64,000 bases of DNA from Linepithema humile (taxonomy: Eukaryota > Arthropoda > Insecta > Hymenoptera > Formicidae). A program made the position numbers and the translations under genes. A model generated the notes under the pieces. The model had not been told where the DNA came from. It saw only the letters and a program-made list of their open reading frames with translations, and ran no database searches. Positions 1 through 12,688 of the stretch are shown piece by piece. The stretch lies in the NCBI RefSeq assembly GCF_040581485.1, contig NC_090132.1:5467001-5531000 (forward strand), read 5' to 3'. Within the stretch, counting starts at the first letter, position 1. The number at the start of each line of letters is the position of its first letter.

Positions 1-3000
1 GGCTAATCCTAAAGGATTCTCTCTCTTTTTTTTTTTTTTCTTGCTAATCCTAGTCCTCGACAACGAAGACGGAAAGCGAGGACGAGAGGATTCATCGAGC
101 GGAGGAGTCCTCCTTTTATGTACAAGTACACCGAGTACGATATACACACACGAGTTTCATATACCTTTGGTATACACATATTCATATGATACCTCTAATT
201 GTGATGTCACAGCAATCTTTTCGGTTGGCACAAAAAGGCGCGTCCCTTCACGCTTAGGTGCGACGCCTTTCATGGTTTCATAGTATCTAATCTAGGACTC
301 GAACATTTTCTTTTTTACGATAATACACTTCAGGGGTATAGCCGCAACTGTTTCAATGCAGCGATCGCGGGTTATTTAAGTCACTGAATCCTTCATTGAT
401 TCGCGCGAGTACATTCCTTGGGAATAATTATTGCAGAGATAATATTTTTTATTTACACATAATTTAAATAAAAGAATGTAATTTCTAAAAAAAAAAAACT
501 AAAAGGAGTTTTTTGATTAATGATAACAAAATAAAATTGATTACGTCTTAAAAGTATGCTCTAATTACTTGGTTGCCTCTAAAATGAAAATTTTTGGACC
601 ATAAGTCGCTGAAAAGTGGCGTTTTATCATTCGTTGTATCGATCCTCGCGCAATGCAACGTAAGTTCGCAATTCAATGCGATGTAAGTTAATAATTTTTT
701 ATGAAAAATAAAAATAAGATTTTTATGACAATTTATATATAATTTTTATTTGCTATATATTTCGAAAATTTTATTAATTTGACGGGACATTAATGTCTTC
801 GCGAGATATATCAACTTGCCACAGAAAAATTGTCATACATAATTTCTTGTGGTATGACATTAATATCATTACGTTTTTGATCAAACAACTATAATTAATC
901 GGCTTAATTGATATGATTTCATTTATCATATACAAACTTCTACAAACTATCTCTTAGATTAAAAAATATTTCTCTTCTTTCAACGCAACAAAATGTTCTT
1001 GTTTAAACATCCTATCTTAGAGATCGTGATCGAAAGAGTTTCGGCTAGCAATAGAAAATTTGAAAGGCAAGGGATTTTGAATCTGACATTATGAAAGGAA
1101 GTCGATTGTTATCTATGCTTGGTTCGGGGAAGTTCAGCGTATGTCTAATAGTTACAAGTGTATGGAGATTGCAGCGACTATCATACTGGAAATTATTAAG
1201 GCCGCTATTTCGTGTGTGCGCACAGTGATTTTTACGGAGTTTCGTAATCTCTCTGATTGACGAATCGTTGTCAGTGATAGATTTCATGTTGTCACAAGTA
1301 CCGCTCGTGTTATCTATATTGCAATTGAGTCATACAATAACTTGAATTATACAATTAAAAGAATTTAAATAATATTTTGATCGGTTTTATAGTAAAAGTT
1401 AACTCCAATATGTTTTATCAAATAAATTCTACAAATCGAGAATTTGTGGAATATTTTGCACTTATTGCTTAGTGTATAATTCAGGTTTATGTGTAACTGA
1501 CATTGCAGGACCGTAAAGTGAGCCTAAATTGCAGTAACGGTAACAGTACACTACGGCGAAGATTGCTTTTGGAATCATCTAGCATTAAAAAGTTTATTGG
1601 CGAGCAACAGGAATCTTGCGAATAATAAAATTGGCGCCAATAAAATAAATCATCCTCTTAGATAGTTTCAAACAATTGCTATTTGCATTATCGTGCAAAG
1701 TTACTTACGCTAAAGCAATCTAATTAATTTTTGCGAATAATCTCTCATTTTACCTGATTCTTTTAGTGACAAGATCACATGTTGCGAGAAACATAAAATT
1801 CTACACAAAGACATTATTTTCTATTTTTATAATTTTCAATTATAATGACCCACGAGATGGAGCAGAGTACTTCTGATAAACGCGAATTGATGCGTATCGT
1901 CTTATAGTCATCGATTTCAATGTCTTGCTGTTCGCACGCTGCATTGCCGTGTGATATTTTACCGCCAATAAAAACTAGTTAAAAGTTAGGCAGTGTCTGA
2001 AGAATATATCTCGCTCCCCAGATCAACAGTGACTGCTTTAACATCACATTTCATATAAAGGCCCACGGTATATATATATATATATATTCACATATAAAAT
2101 TAATCAATTAAATCGTAACGCGCGTGGTATTTAATTACCGTGTTAACTAACGAATGTTCAATTACATGTGCACAATTACGGTGATCCAGATTCACTGGAC
2201 GATATCGAAAGAAGCGACAAAGAACATATGTCACAATTATTCCATAAGATTAATTTTTATCACGCTCACATCGATTCTTGCGTGTTAATTACAATTAGTC
2301 GATAAATCAAATCCTGTGTGTGATTATTTCATCTTATTAATAGCTCAAATGACTTAATATCGTAGGTCACTAATCATCTCGCGCCGACGCAAATAACTGG
2401 TGCCGGGTGATAGCACGCTCGATTAAGAAGGCTATTGTCGACTTAAACATATTTGAAAACCTTTCCGCGATATAGCGGGGAGCTTGCAAGCTTGAGCGAT
2501 CCGCGAAGGATCGCGAGTGCGCACACTCTACGAGGAAAAGACCGAAATGCGGGGCATTTTGCATTCGCGGAGAATGGTCGCTCGAGTGAATTAACATAAT
2601 TGAGTGGCAGAAGGGCGGAGGGGGAAGCAAGCTTACCAGTGCACGTGGTGGGGAATAGCAAAGATGATTTCGCTGTAAAGTGAAGAAAAGCCATACGTAT
2701 GGAAAGTTCTCGCATATGCAATCGCATGCGGATGCACTCCGAGATCTAGAAGGATTTAAGATCCTTGTCATACATCTTCACATTTCACTTAGGTCCATGA
2801 GAGGATTGAATACATTCCACACGCTCACACGTGAACTTTCAACATGGAAATGAAAGCTCACCTACGAGAAGATCTGATGTATACAAGGATCTTATGGTTA
2901 GAAGCTTAATTAGCATTATAACGGCTTGGAGCTGGCAGTATTGGTGTAGTCAGCTATTAAAGTACTCAATGCACACATTTACATTTGTAATATACGAAAT

Positions 3001-5758
3001 GGCTCGAACATCATCTGCGTATTTTTTACTTTATCCATTTTATATAAATTTTTCCAGGGACGTAAAATTTCTTCAAAGATATATTGTATATGTGTGTATA
3101 CGTGTAGAATAATAAGATTGATAATATTAATAATAATAATAATAATATTAATGAAATATACTTTCAACATTCCTGAAGGAGAAATTAAGCCGATAACGTT
3201 ACAATTATTATTACGCGTACGCAGAGTTCTAATCAAATTAAATAATTTAAGGAATAAAAAAAGAAAAAAAAAAAAAATTAATTTTGATACTCGAAAAATA
3301 TTATACATAATTTTCCAAAATAATTAAATTGTAAATTTTTTTTTGCGTGTGTAATAGACGTGCAAATATATCTTTAATGTCTATCATTAATGACGCAAAT
3401 GTTCGAGCACATAGAAACTCGAGCGACCCTGCCGGCTCCATTATTATCATGTGACGCATTCGAATACGCTGTGTCGATACTCTTTAGGAATAATTACTTG
3501 CACTTGACTTAACAACGTAACACTTCCTTTTATCTTTAACAACAACAGTAACAACATGTTCTTCTCTGATAGCAACGTATTTTCTCTTAAAATTCTCAGG
3601 ATGACGAGGATTCGTCTTTCAACTCATCCATTCACACATGTCGCACGATAATTAGTACGAATAATTGATGATTTTACAAGAGCAGATGAAATAAAGCGGA
3701 ATTTTGATCGTATGAGTGTCCCGTAGGCCAACGAAACACGCTCCGATTTTCATTTTTTCCGCTTATAACTTTGATATGCATTGCAAGCTTAAAGTGTTAT
3801 TTTCAAACTGGGTATCAAACTGGGGAAAAATAAAATAAATAACAAAATCATATATATACATTTCATATTATAACAATTATATATAATTATAATTTATAAT
3901 TTTAGATTGCTACATATTTTTATTTTATTAAATGATAAAGAAAATTATCCACTAAAAATTGAAGAAAAATTTATTTAGATTTTTGATATTTTATTTGATA
4001 AAAAAAAAGAACACTAGCTTGCAGTGCATTTTTATAGCTCATACGATTCAATGCGATTATGTACAGCGATGTAAGTCTTAAAATCTTAATTCTAATTGTC
4101 GAATCCGATGCGCACGTGAAACCCGACTTTGCTCGAGGGTTTTTTTTTTGTTCATTATCTCGAGTTTATCATCCATTGCGGATTGCCAGGACATCATGTC
4201 AAAGATCACGACGACAGTCTGCCTCCTCTCAAGAATATTAAAGATTTATGCAATCTAGAAAAATTTATGTAGAGCTCTTGGAAGTATTTGAAGAATGCAT
4301 AATAATTCTTATTGATTGATCGCTTTACCACATATCCGATATAAACCACGATTTTAGGCACCGTCGTAAGAGTACAGATATAAAACATTTCACATTCACC
4401 AATTCTCCATTTGTAATCTTTTTGATTCGCTGCATCCACGTTGTTTCATCTGTCTTTTTTTTTTGTTATTGATTATGTTTATTCTTATTAATTACTTTGT
4501 CCGATTTCAAGTAACGTAAGAGTCCTGACTTTCCGCCATACGCGCGCATTGTGGCTCGATTTTTCATCTTATATTTATATATTATTTTTTGTTTGAGCAT
4601 ATTACGTCCTCAAAGTAGGTTTTTCTTTAGAATATTTCATTATTAACCATATTAAATATATATATATATGTAATACTATATATATACCGATTCATTTACA
4701 CTAACTTTATCCAACATACATGCTTAGGTATCATGTAGTTATCTCGTATGGTACACATTGACATTTTCCATCAAGATATTAATTAAGTTTTCAGTTTTTG
4801 GATTCTTCTGCGTTGTCCGCATTCGACGTATCACTGTATGACACTTATTTGGAAACTGACGCAAGTTCATATAAAGCTAAATGTGTCCTTTTTAAAAGAT
4901 TTTTAGGAATTTTATAACTATCTATTGCATTGTTGGTGCCTGAATAAACGTGTGCCTTTTCTTTTGCGAGTGGCTTTGGTTCCAGCTATCACGTAACTTT
5001 TTATTGAGGTTTTTCCAATTATTCTTGTATTAGAATTAAAATAGATAAAAGTGTCTCACGGATAATATCACGCTTAATCATTTCTGCTTTCTATTCCATT
5101 GTTGAATACCCGTATAGAGTGTAATATATACTTTTTAATTTCTTAGAAATTTTGCCCACTAATGAATGATCTTTAATTGTGAAAATGTATGAATATTTAA
5201 CGAAAAAGCAAAGGATGGGAACTAATTGTTTCAATGAGATAACCGCATCTCAAAGTATTCCACAAGGATTTGAAATTTCATTCAATTGTCGAATAGTTAG
5301 GGCATCAACAATACTTCAAGATCGATCATCCAACGCATAGATAAATAATTGCGAGATGTGTCCAGACGATTTTAGGCACGGATTGAAATTTTGAAAAAAA
5401 CAAAAAAAAATCTGCGCATACACACAGTTACTCGAGCACGAAACATATCGTTCGACATCGACGACACGATTCCCTGTTATTGATTATGCATTAAAAACTC
5501 CATCCAATTTGAAGGCCGCAATCTGGCTTGATTATCGAATGTTCCTCCGAACATCTCACGAAGATTCAGCAGCTTTTGAAAAACATTTTCCTCGCAGTCA
5601 CCGTCGCACGAATGCACAAGCGCTATGCGAGCGCATTCCTTCCAGTACACTTACTCCGAGGGACACAAAGAACGCATTTCTCGGGAGCGTGACGTAAATG
5701 CCAACAACGAATATACTTCTTCGAGTTAGAAAATATCTTCGAGTCATGGCGTTGTTTC
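1..5758. other. Region downstream of Nmdar2: no gene seen
   Basis: AT-rich DNA with many homopolymer and TA tracts, for example (TA)n near 2069-2087 and a TAA/ATT-rich stretch at 3116-3150. The longest open frames (about 130 codons, near 2370-2771) are low-confidence. They show no domain, and no splice structure supports them. A GC-richer patch lies at about 2390-2780. Confidence 0.6.
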
Positions 5759-5764
5759 TTTATT
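5759..5764 (-). terminator. Candidate polyadenylation signal AATAAA
   Basis: A perfect AATAAA on the minus strand about 290 nt beyond the stop codon of exon 17. It is the first one met after the coding region. Confidence 0.5.
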
Positions 5765-6055
5765 TTTTTTTGTCGCTAGTCGACTCTGGATCATCGACAG
5801 GCACTGACGACGTTCTTCCTCTCGTTGTTCCGCCGCGCGCACAACGGCAGTCTCCGAGGATCGATATCAACGGATCAGCGTCTTCGTCCGAGCGAGAGGA
5901 TGATGTGGGTGGGACTCGTTGTTCGAGGCAGGAGCAACAGGGGGCGATTTCTACATCGCATGGTTTCCGGAGTATTTGAGGGCCTGCCAGTCTGTCCTAC
6001 GCGCTTCCGCTTTCGGCGTTGCGCGATTAGGCGACTGCACCCGATCCTCTTACGA
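5759..6055 (-). other. Nmdar2: Nmdar2 3'UTR (inferred)
   Basis: This is the sequence between the stop codon and the first AATAAA on the minus strand. It is more GC-rich than the flanking DNA. The true cleavage site is not visible, and a longer 3'UTR is possible. Confidence 0.5.
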
Positions 6056-6113
6056 TCACAGAACTGTTTCCATTTCGGCGATTTCCGTTCTGGTTGCATC
6101 ATCATCCGGAATC
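6056..6113 (-). CDS. Nmdar2: Nmdar2 exon 17 (predicted): C-terminus with PDZ ligand
   Basis: The acceptor is TTCATAG at 6115-6114, entering in phase 2. It encodes IPDDDATRTEIAEMETVL followed by TGA at 6058-6056. The last four residues E-T-V-L fit a class I PDZ-binding consensus (S/T-x-hydrophobic), the type of ending by which NMDA receptor GluN2 tails bind PSD-95/Dlg scaffolds. The pyrimidine tract is weak and a competing CAG lies 13 nt upstream. Confidence 0.78.
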
Positions 6114-9100
6114 CTATGAACAGCAGCTGCTTATTCTTGCGAGCACGCAAAGTGATCTCGAACGAATTTGAGATAAACGAAATGATAAACGAAAAGAAGT
6201 TAGAGGTTAACAAATGTAACATAAATTTAAGTAAAGTAAAATCTTTATAGAGATCTCATGCAATCTCTTTTGCAATACAGATTACACTTTGTGTTACTGA
6301 ATTTATCGGATTTTGATGCAACGCCAGATAATTCCTCGTTGCCTTTACCTGTAAATCTCTGTGGGCAAGAACCTCTCGGCGTATTCCGTGCTGACCACAT
6401 GGTTCCTGCTCATGTCTCTCGGACGGGCAACTTCGACAGCGTCGATGTACCTGAATATAAACGATTGAGTGTTATGTCATCATCATCGTAACGAAAGTTT
6501 GCCTCCTACACGTATAAAGTAAACTCGATCATGCTCTTCGTCTTTGTCTTCATCATCTTCGCCCCTGTCAATTCGCCCCGGCCTTTTCCCAATATCCCCC
6601 ACACCCCGAATTAATTTTCTCCTCGCAACTCCTCGTCTCACCGTCATTGCCAGGCATTATAGGTAATTAATCGATTAATCGCCACCGTCGGTAATTACCT
6701 ACAATGTACAACATAGGTACACCGACACGCCTACATCATTACCTAGTGTTCTCCTCATGAAACTTACATGCCATGCTCTCGACGATGCACATTAAAGAGA
6801 AATCCGTGATAATAAAAACGACATGAAAGTGTGTGAGCGGAAGATACTTGATACGTGTAACTTATGCAATACGATCTACTGATCTACAAGAAGCAAAGCG
6901 GCTATACCTAATCTACAATCCCTGTTATTTCTACCTATTAGTTCTCTCTAGGCGAGGCTTGCCGTCGATCCGCGTGACGCTCGGCGTCTCTTTTTGTCCC
7001 TCCTTCCTGCGCGTTTTTTCTTTTCATTATTCCAGGGAAAGAGTAATCAAGAGCGTGACGTAATCGCGCGAGTTTACGAAACAACAGAGCCTCGCGGGAT
7101 CGCGAGAGTCGTGGCAATATATATTGTATCAACGATCGATGCGACGATCTTTCTCTACACCATGTGAACCGATTGCAGTGACGTAGGAACGTTACTGAAT
7201 GCAAAATGTGAGGTGAGGCCGATGTAAATGTGTAATGAGCGAAGCTTCGATGCTTTCAATGTATAATGAGCGATAGAGTCTTGCCACAGCTCCCTACAAG
7301 GCAACGCATCAGCAACGCGATATATGTCCCTCAGCCTGATTGTTTGAAAGAAAATAGCGGCTCATAGGCAATCGAACAGCGTACACTTAGGTGTTTTTTG
7401 CGTATCTGTGTCAAATGTGTGTGTGTATATACTGTTACCAATTATCCGAAGATGATTCAATATTACTGGCAGGACTTTCTCGTTCGGTCAATTTATAATT
7501 TACTGAAAATCGAGATATTATAAAGAAAAGAACTTTATGAAAAACTTTAACGAAGAAGGGAATATTCTGGTAGTAGTTCCTACGTCACTGAACGTTGTTA
7601 CGTGTGGTTTGTCGTTGCGGACTTACGAATCGAAGTATGGCGGTAGCGGATGCGGAGCTTCCACCGCCAATGGCTCCGGTTGTGAAAGGGGGTCCGGGCT
7701 CTGGAAGCACCCTCGCCACCAGCCGAGACTTCCGGTTTTCCTCCTTTAAAAAAGCCGACGTGGATATGTGCCAGACTCCCTTCTCACCCATCGTCGAACC
7801 ACCAATTATCGTTTAACATGGTCCAAACAAATCCTTCCTCGTTCGTTCGACACGATACCCCGGAATAACATCATATGCAACACTCGCGTGGAAGGTTTTT
7901 TTTTCTCTTATTTAGAACGCGACGCGCAGATAGATTCATTTGTAACGAAATAAGAACAGATTTTCCAATTATCTACGCAGTGAGCGTGTGATGCCGCAGA
8001 CGGACAATAGAGAAAAAATCAAGTGCGCGTGCTAATCGAAAACGATATTAACGTACGTAAGCGTAAAAATGTACACGATGTATATACATTTTACCAAAAG
8101 TAAATAAAAATGGCAAAGCGTACGTTTTCAATGGAATATCTAAATAAATCTTCATGCAAGTAATATTTGTCCCATATCTCTCCATGAAGAATCAAATTGA
8201 ATTTTGCAATGTTAAAATAAATACAAAAGACTTGAAAATCATCACAAATATATAAATGCACAATTTGTTGAAAATTTTCAATATTTGGAAATTAATTTCT
8301 AGAGAGATACATATTTAAGTTTGTATTTATTGAAGCACCGCAAAAATTAATTATTTTGGTACCTAGTGATAATCATATACAAAATTAATATTCTATAAGT
8401 ATTGTATTAATTAAACGATATTAATAATCTTAACAAATTAATATGAAACAGTTTAAAATAATTTCACATTTCGGTATTATTAATTACATAAAATATATAA
8501 TTTTATATTTCTGCCTTATTACAGATTTAATATTGCGTCATATGTGTGCTAACATAATATAGCACGGCTCGCGCAATATTGCGAAGAGAACTCTTGTCAG
8601 CAATAAGACATTAAAGCGCGATAGGATTTCTACGCGATATTAAAAGACGTCGATACATATTATACGCTCCGTCGAAAACGCACGTTTTGCCCTATATATT
8701 ATTAGACAGGTGCATGCTATGCGAGCAAAACTTCAAGTGACTTTAGAAAGTAGGTTACTACTTAAGCTCGGTCCGGGAATCAAATTTGTTCTTTGGGACG
8801 CACTCTTACGCATTCTCTCATTGTTGCTACAACAATGATTTTCGTAATGATTAAGCTTGGAAATAAGCTTATAAACTTTCAGAAGAACCGAGCGTAAGTT
8901 CGTTCAAGATATTACGAAAGACAGGTAGAATAACTGTAGAACAACAGCATGCGTAGACTTTTATTACGGGTCCACTTCCGCTTTGCGAAGTAATTTCCGG
9001 AGAAAGGTATGGAAGGATAAAGAGACTCAAAAGAAAGCTTTCTAGAATAAAGGCTTCCAGTTTCGAAGATGGGAAAAACAAGCGACAGCACTTTGCGGAA

Positions 9101-11726
9101 AGTATCGTTCGTGAAAGCGTAATCGTAATCCAACGAAGTGAAATGTATCATGTCGGCTGATTTGAATGTCGTTTTCTCCCGTGCAAACTTTTGACTCAAT
9201 CTGTATTAGGCTTCGAGTATACGGGCGATTTAAATCGCGTCACTGAGTAGCGCAATCGAGTAGCATCTCCGATTTTTCATATATTTATATTAGATCTTGG
9301 CACACGAGCGAAAGCAGTCGCGATAGTGGCGCTATTGTTCTACTCGATCGCGCTACTCAGTGGCGCGATTTAAATCGCCCGTGTACTCGAAGCTTTAATC
9401 TTTTAATGCTGGCTGTACCACAAATTTAATTTTAATTTAATTTTTCCAATGCATTGGTTACTGTTGATAAAAATTAGTGTAAAAGTAATATTTTTCGTAA
9501 TATTCTATAAAGTTAAATAATTTTTATCTTTTTAGCCGTTTCATTTATTTTTATGAAATATACGTAAATGTACATTCCCAAGAGCATCAACGTTCGCAGA
9601 TTAGAAATAAAATCGAGTTTAAAATATAATCTCATTTTTATTATATTGCGTTGAAATTGGGTGGCAAGTTATTGCAGTTAAAATTATACATTATTGATTC
9701 ACTTTCAACTTGTACAGCGTACGCTGAAAAAATCACGATATTTTTTACTCACAATTGCTGTCAAGATTGTCAATATATCAGTATTTAATTTTTATTTTAC
9801 CACTGTAACTGCGTTCCATTTTGATTTTGCAAATTCCGACATTAAAAGATTAATCATATCGGAGAGGATCCCGATATAGACATTCGACACAAATTCCGAG
9901 GCAATTTAGCCTTGAAATTTGCGAACTACGCTTACTACTTGAATAAAAAGGAATAAAACTGGCCGATTAAAACGGAATTGATCACGAGGGAACGTCGTCT
10001 CATCGGATATTAAGCGACCGAACGCGAGGCTAATTGAATAGCACAACTGATCACTTGGACGACAGGTCTCTGTCTTCGTAAATCGTGCGATTCAACCCGA
10101 TTAACCTTGAGCGACTTCACGTTCAATCGCACTGCGAATATCCGGCGCAATCGAGTACTTTCATAGCTTAATACGGAATTAGGCGGTATTAGGAGGAAGA
10201 TGAAACGTACTTGGTTTGGGTGGGCTTTATTCCGTGAGCTTCGAGATCCTTCTCAAGCTGTCGTATCCTGATCTTAGCCATGTCGAGTTCGTGCTTGACC
10301 TTCCACAAGTGAGTGTCGCAGATCGGGTCCTTGCATCTATGATGCCTGAGGATATCCTGCGCTTCATAGACTGCGCCACGGAAGGTCAAGGATTTGCCCA
10401 CGCTCTTTAAATGAAACATTCCGTATATTCTTTTTTTTTTTTTTTTTGAATGTTTTGTAACCTCTCGAAGCATGTGAAACTCGGCGCATACAGATATTAT
10501 CGTATAACAAAATAAAAATGTATATAAGAATTTTGTAGACACATATAAATAATATTAAAAATATTTCTGGATATTCAAATATTGCTATATATATGTAATT
10601 TTACTTTGCAAAAAATTTTAGATAAAAAAGTAAAAAGCAATTTTTTCGCATAGAGACAAAGAATATTTCTTTAAAAATAATTTATTACGTAGTTTTAATT
10701 ACGTTTTTTTTTAAATATTTTCTGCATATTACTGTCAAGTATTTAAAATTTATTATCAATATTTAAACGTTTGTCACTTTCTACACAAGTTTAATAATAA
10801 AGCTAAAAATGATCTACTTCAAGAAATAGTACAGGGAAAATTACAACAAAATTCTCGCGATATTAAAATCCGCGTTACTTACCAGACTGAAAATAGCACA
10901 TGTGCCACCATCGTCGCTTTTCGCCAGGTGCTGTCTGATGTATTTGAAATACAAGTGCTCCAAAAGTAAAAAGACCGCTGCCAGAAGAATACCCATCATC
11001 AGCAAAAGAAACGCGCTCAAGAATTGCTCCAACGCCAAGGGATCACTACTCTTTTGTACTTCCTTTCCTGGTTTGCACGTACCAGTCATCCAGTATCTTC
11101 TCAATCTCTCTAGATCTCCTAAAATTGATAGAATAACGTAGAAAGATAGTAATGGATTTATCAAGTGAAATTTACGTGGATCCATATACTTTAAGAAGAC
11201 GGGAAGAATTCTTTTGTTAGATGAAGGTATTTTTCAAAATATCTGAAAAAGGCACGAAAAGTTACCGTTATCTCTATAATCCAATAGCCGCTTGTTGAAC
11301 ATCTGTAGGTACTTTGAGTTCCTGGAGAACGCGAGACCGTATCCCGTCATAGCGTACCATGATCCCACGGTTAGCAGTCGACAATCCTCGTCCTGCGCGA
11401 CCAAATAGTCCAGGACTGTGCCGTCATAAATGAACGCATCCATCTCTCTGCAGAAGTTATAATACTCTTACGTTATTAAATGTAACGATATTTCAAACCT
11501 GCTTTACATCGAAATTAACGTCGCGGGGAATTAATTTTAGTTTCTACATAATATAACCGAATTAAATACAAAGTACCTTACTTTGACTTATATACACGGA
11601 AAAAAAAGTAGTGTCAAATCAAAGCTTATATACTCAAATTATCGCGTTCATTGTTTCGTATATACGCAACAATTTATAACCTACCGATAAGAATTTAATA
11701 ATCTTAAATTTTAACAATACTATAGT

Positions 11727-11765
<39 letters not shown>

Positions 11766-12632
11766 CCATTTTATAATGATCACTTGAAGAATACAATATT
11801 TAATTTTACTCTAAGAAAATTATAATCTTTTATTTAAAAAATATATTATTTTCTATCCAACATTTTTTCTTTTCCATTCAAGAAAATTATTTTTAAATAA
11901 TAAGAATATTTTTTTCTTGGTTGAACTATATAAAATGGCTTCATTCAAGCCAGTTTGCTTCGTTTAAAGCAATATAATCTCATTTCAAGATTTTCATGTT
12001 AAAAATAAAAATATTTTTAAAATAAGAATATCTTTTTTTTCCGTGTACACAATTAGTTAAATTTGTATTTTGATTTTATCAATTTCAAGTCAATTGATTA
12101 GACCATTTGGCGAAATATTTAGATTCGTGTGCAACGCAAAGGAATGTTATAACTTTTAACCGTTTGAAAAATATTGACAAATTCAGAAATAATGTCTGTT
12201 TGCTCACCCACTGATGACGGCTTCGATACCATCTGTCACGCTGCTCTTGTTAAAACTCCTCATGTAGTTATGCATTTCCTTGAAATACTTTGCCAGTGTG
12301 CTGTCCGTGTGGCTCCATGGTATAGTGCCGAATTTAAACATGGGCTTGTGCGAAAATGGCCTAGCAAGTCTGTGATCGTCCACCCCAGTGAACTCGTGAA
12401 ACTCTTCCCGCGTGATCATGAAGGCAGCCAGATTGGCAGTGTAAATGGCGAGGAATACCACGGCGAATAACGCCCAGACGTTCGTCATAAATCTATGTAG
12501 ATCGTATCAACTCTTCGTTAGCAGTGATTTTCGCGATTTTAAAAATATGAATTTGCTCAAAATTAAATATGAATTTGCAAATGTCCAATCTATAAAAAGG
12601 ATTCCGTAAAACAAAAAACGTTGCAAATTTTA

Positions 12633-12688
<56 letters not shown>

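Noticed and set aside
2370..2771. 133-codon minus-strand frame downstream of the gene
   Set aside because: It lies in a GC-richer patch, overlaps a second open frame on the same strand, and shows no motif or splice support.
5875..6222. 115-codon minus-strand frame over the 3'UTR and last exon
   Set aside because: It is out of phase with exon 16. The phase-consistent frame ends at 6056 with a PDZ ligand.
7585..7791. 68-codon minus-strand frame over exon 15 containing VLPEPGPPFTTGA
   Set aside because: It is out of phase with the exon 14 donor. The frame reached by splicing is a different one, and this frame meets no sensible junction downstream.
10216..10410. Plus-strand frame opposite exon 14 (and similar ones opposite exons 3, 11, 13 and 16)
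   Set aside because: These are antisense shadows of real exons. The minus strand carries the conserved receptor sequence and splice sites.
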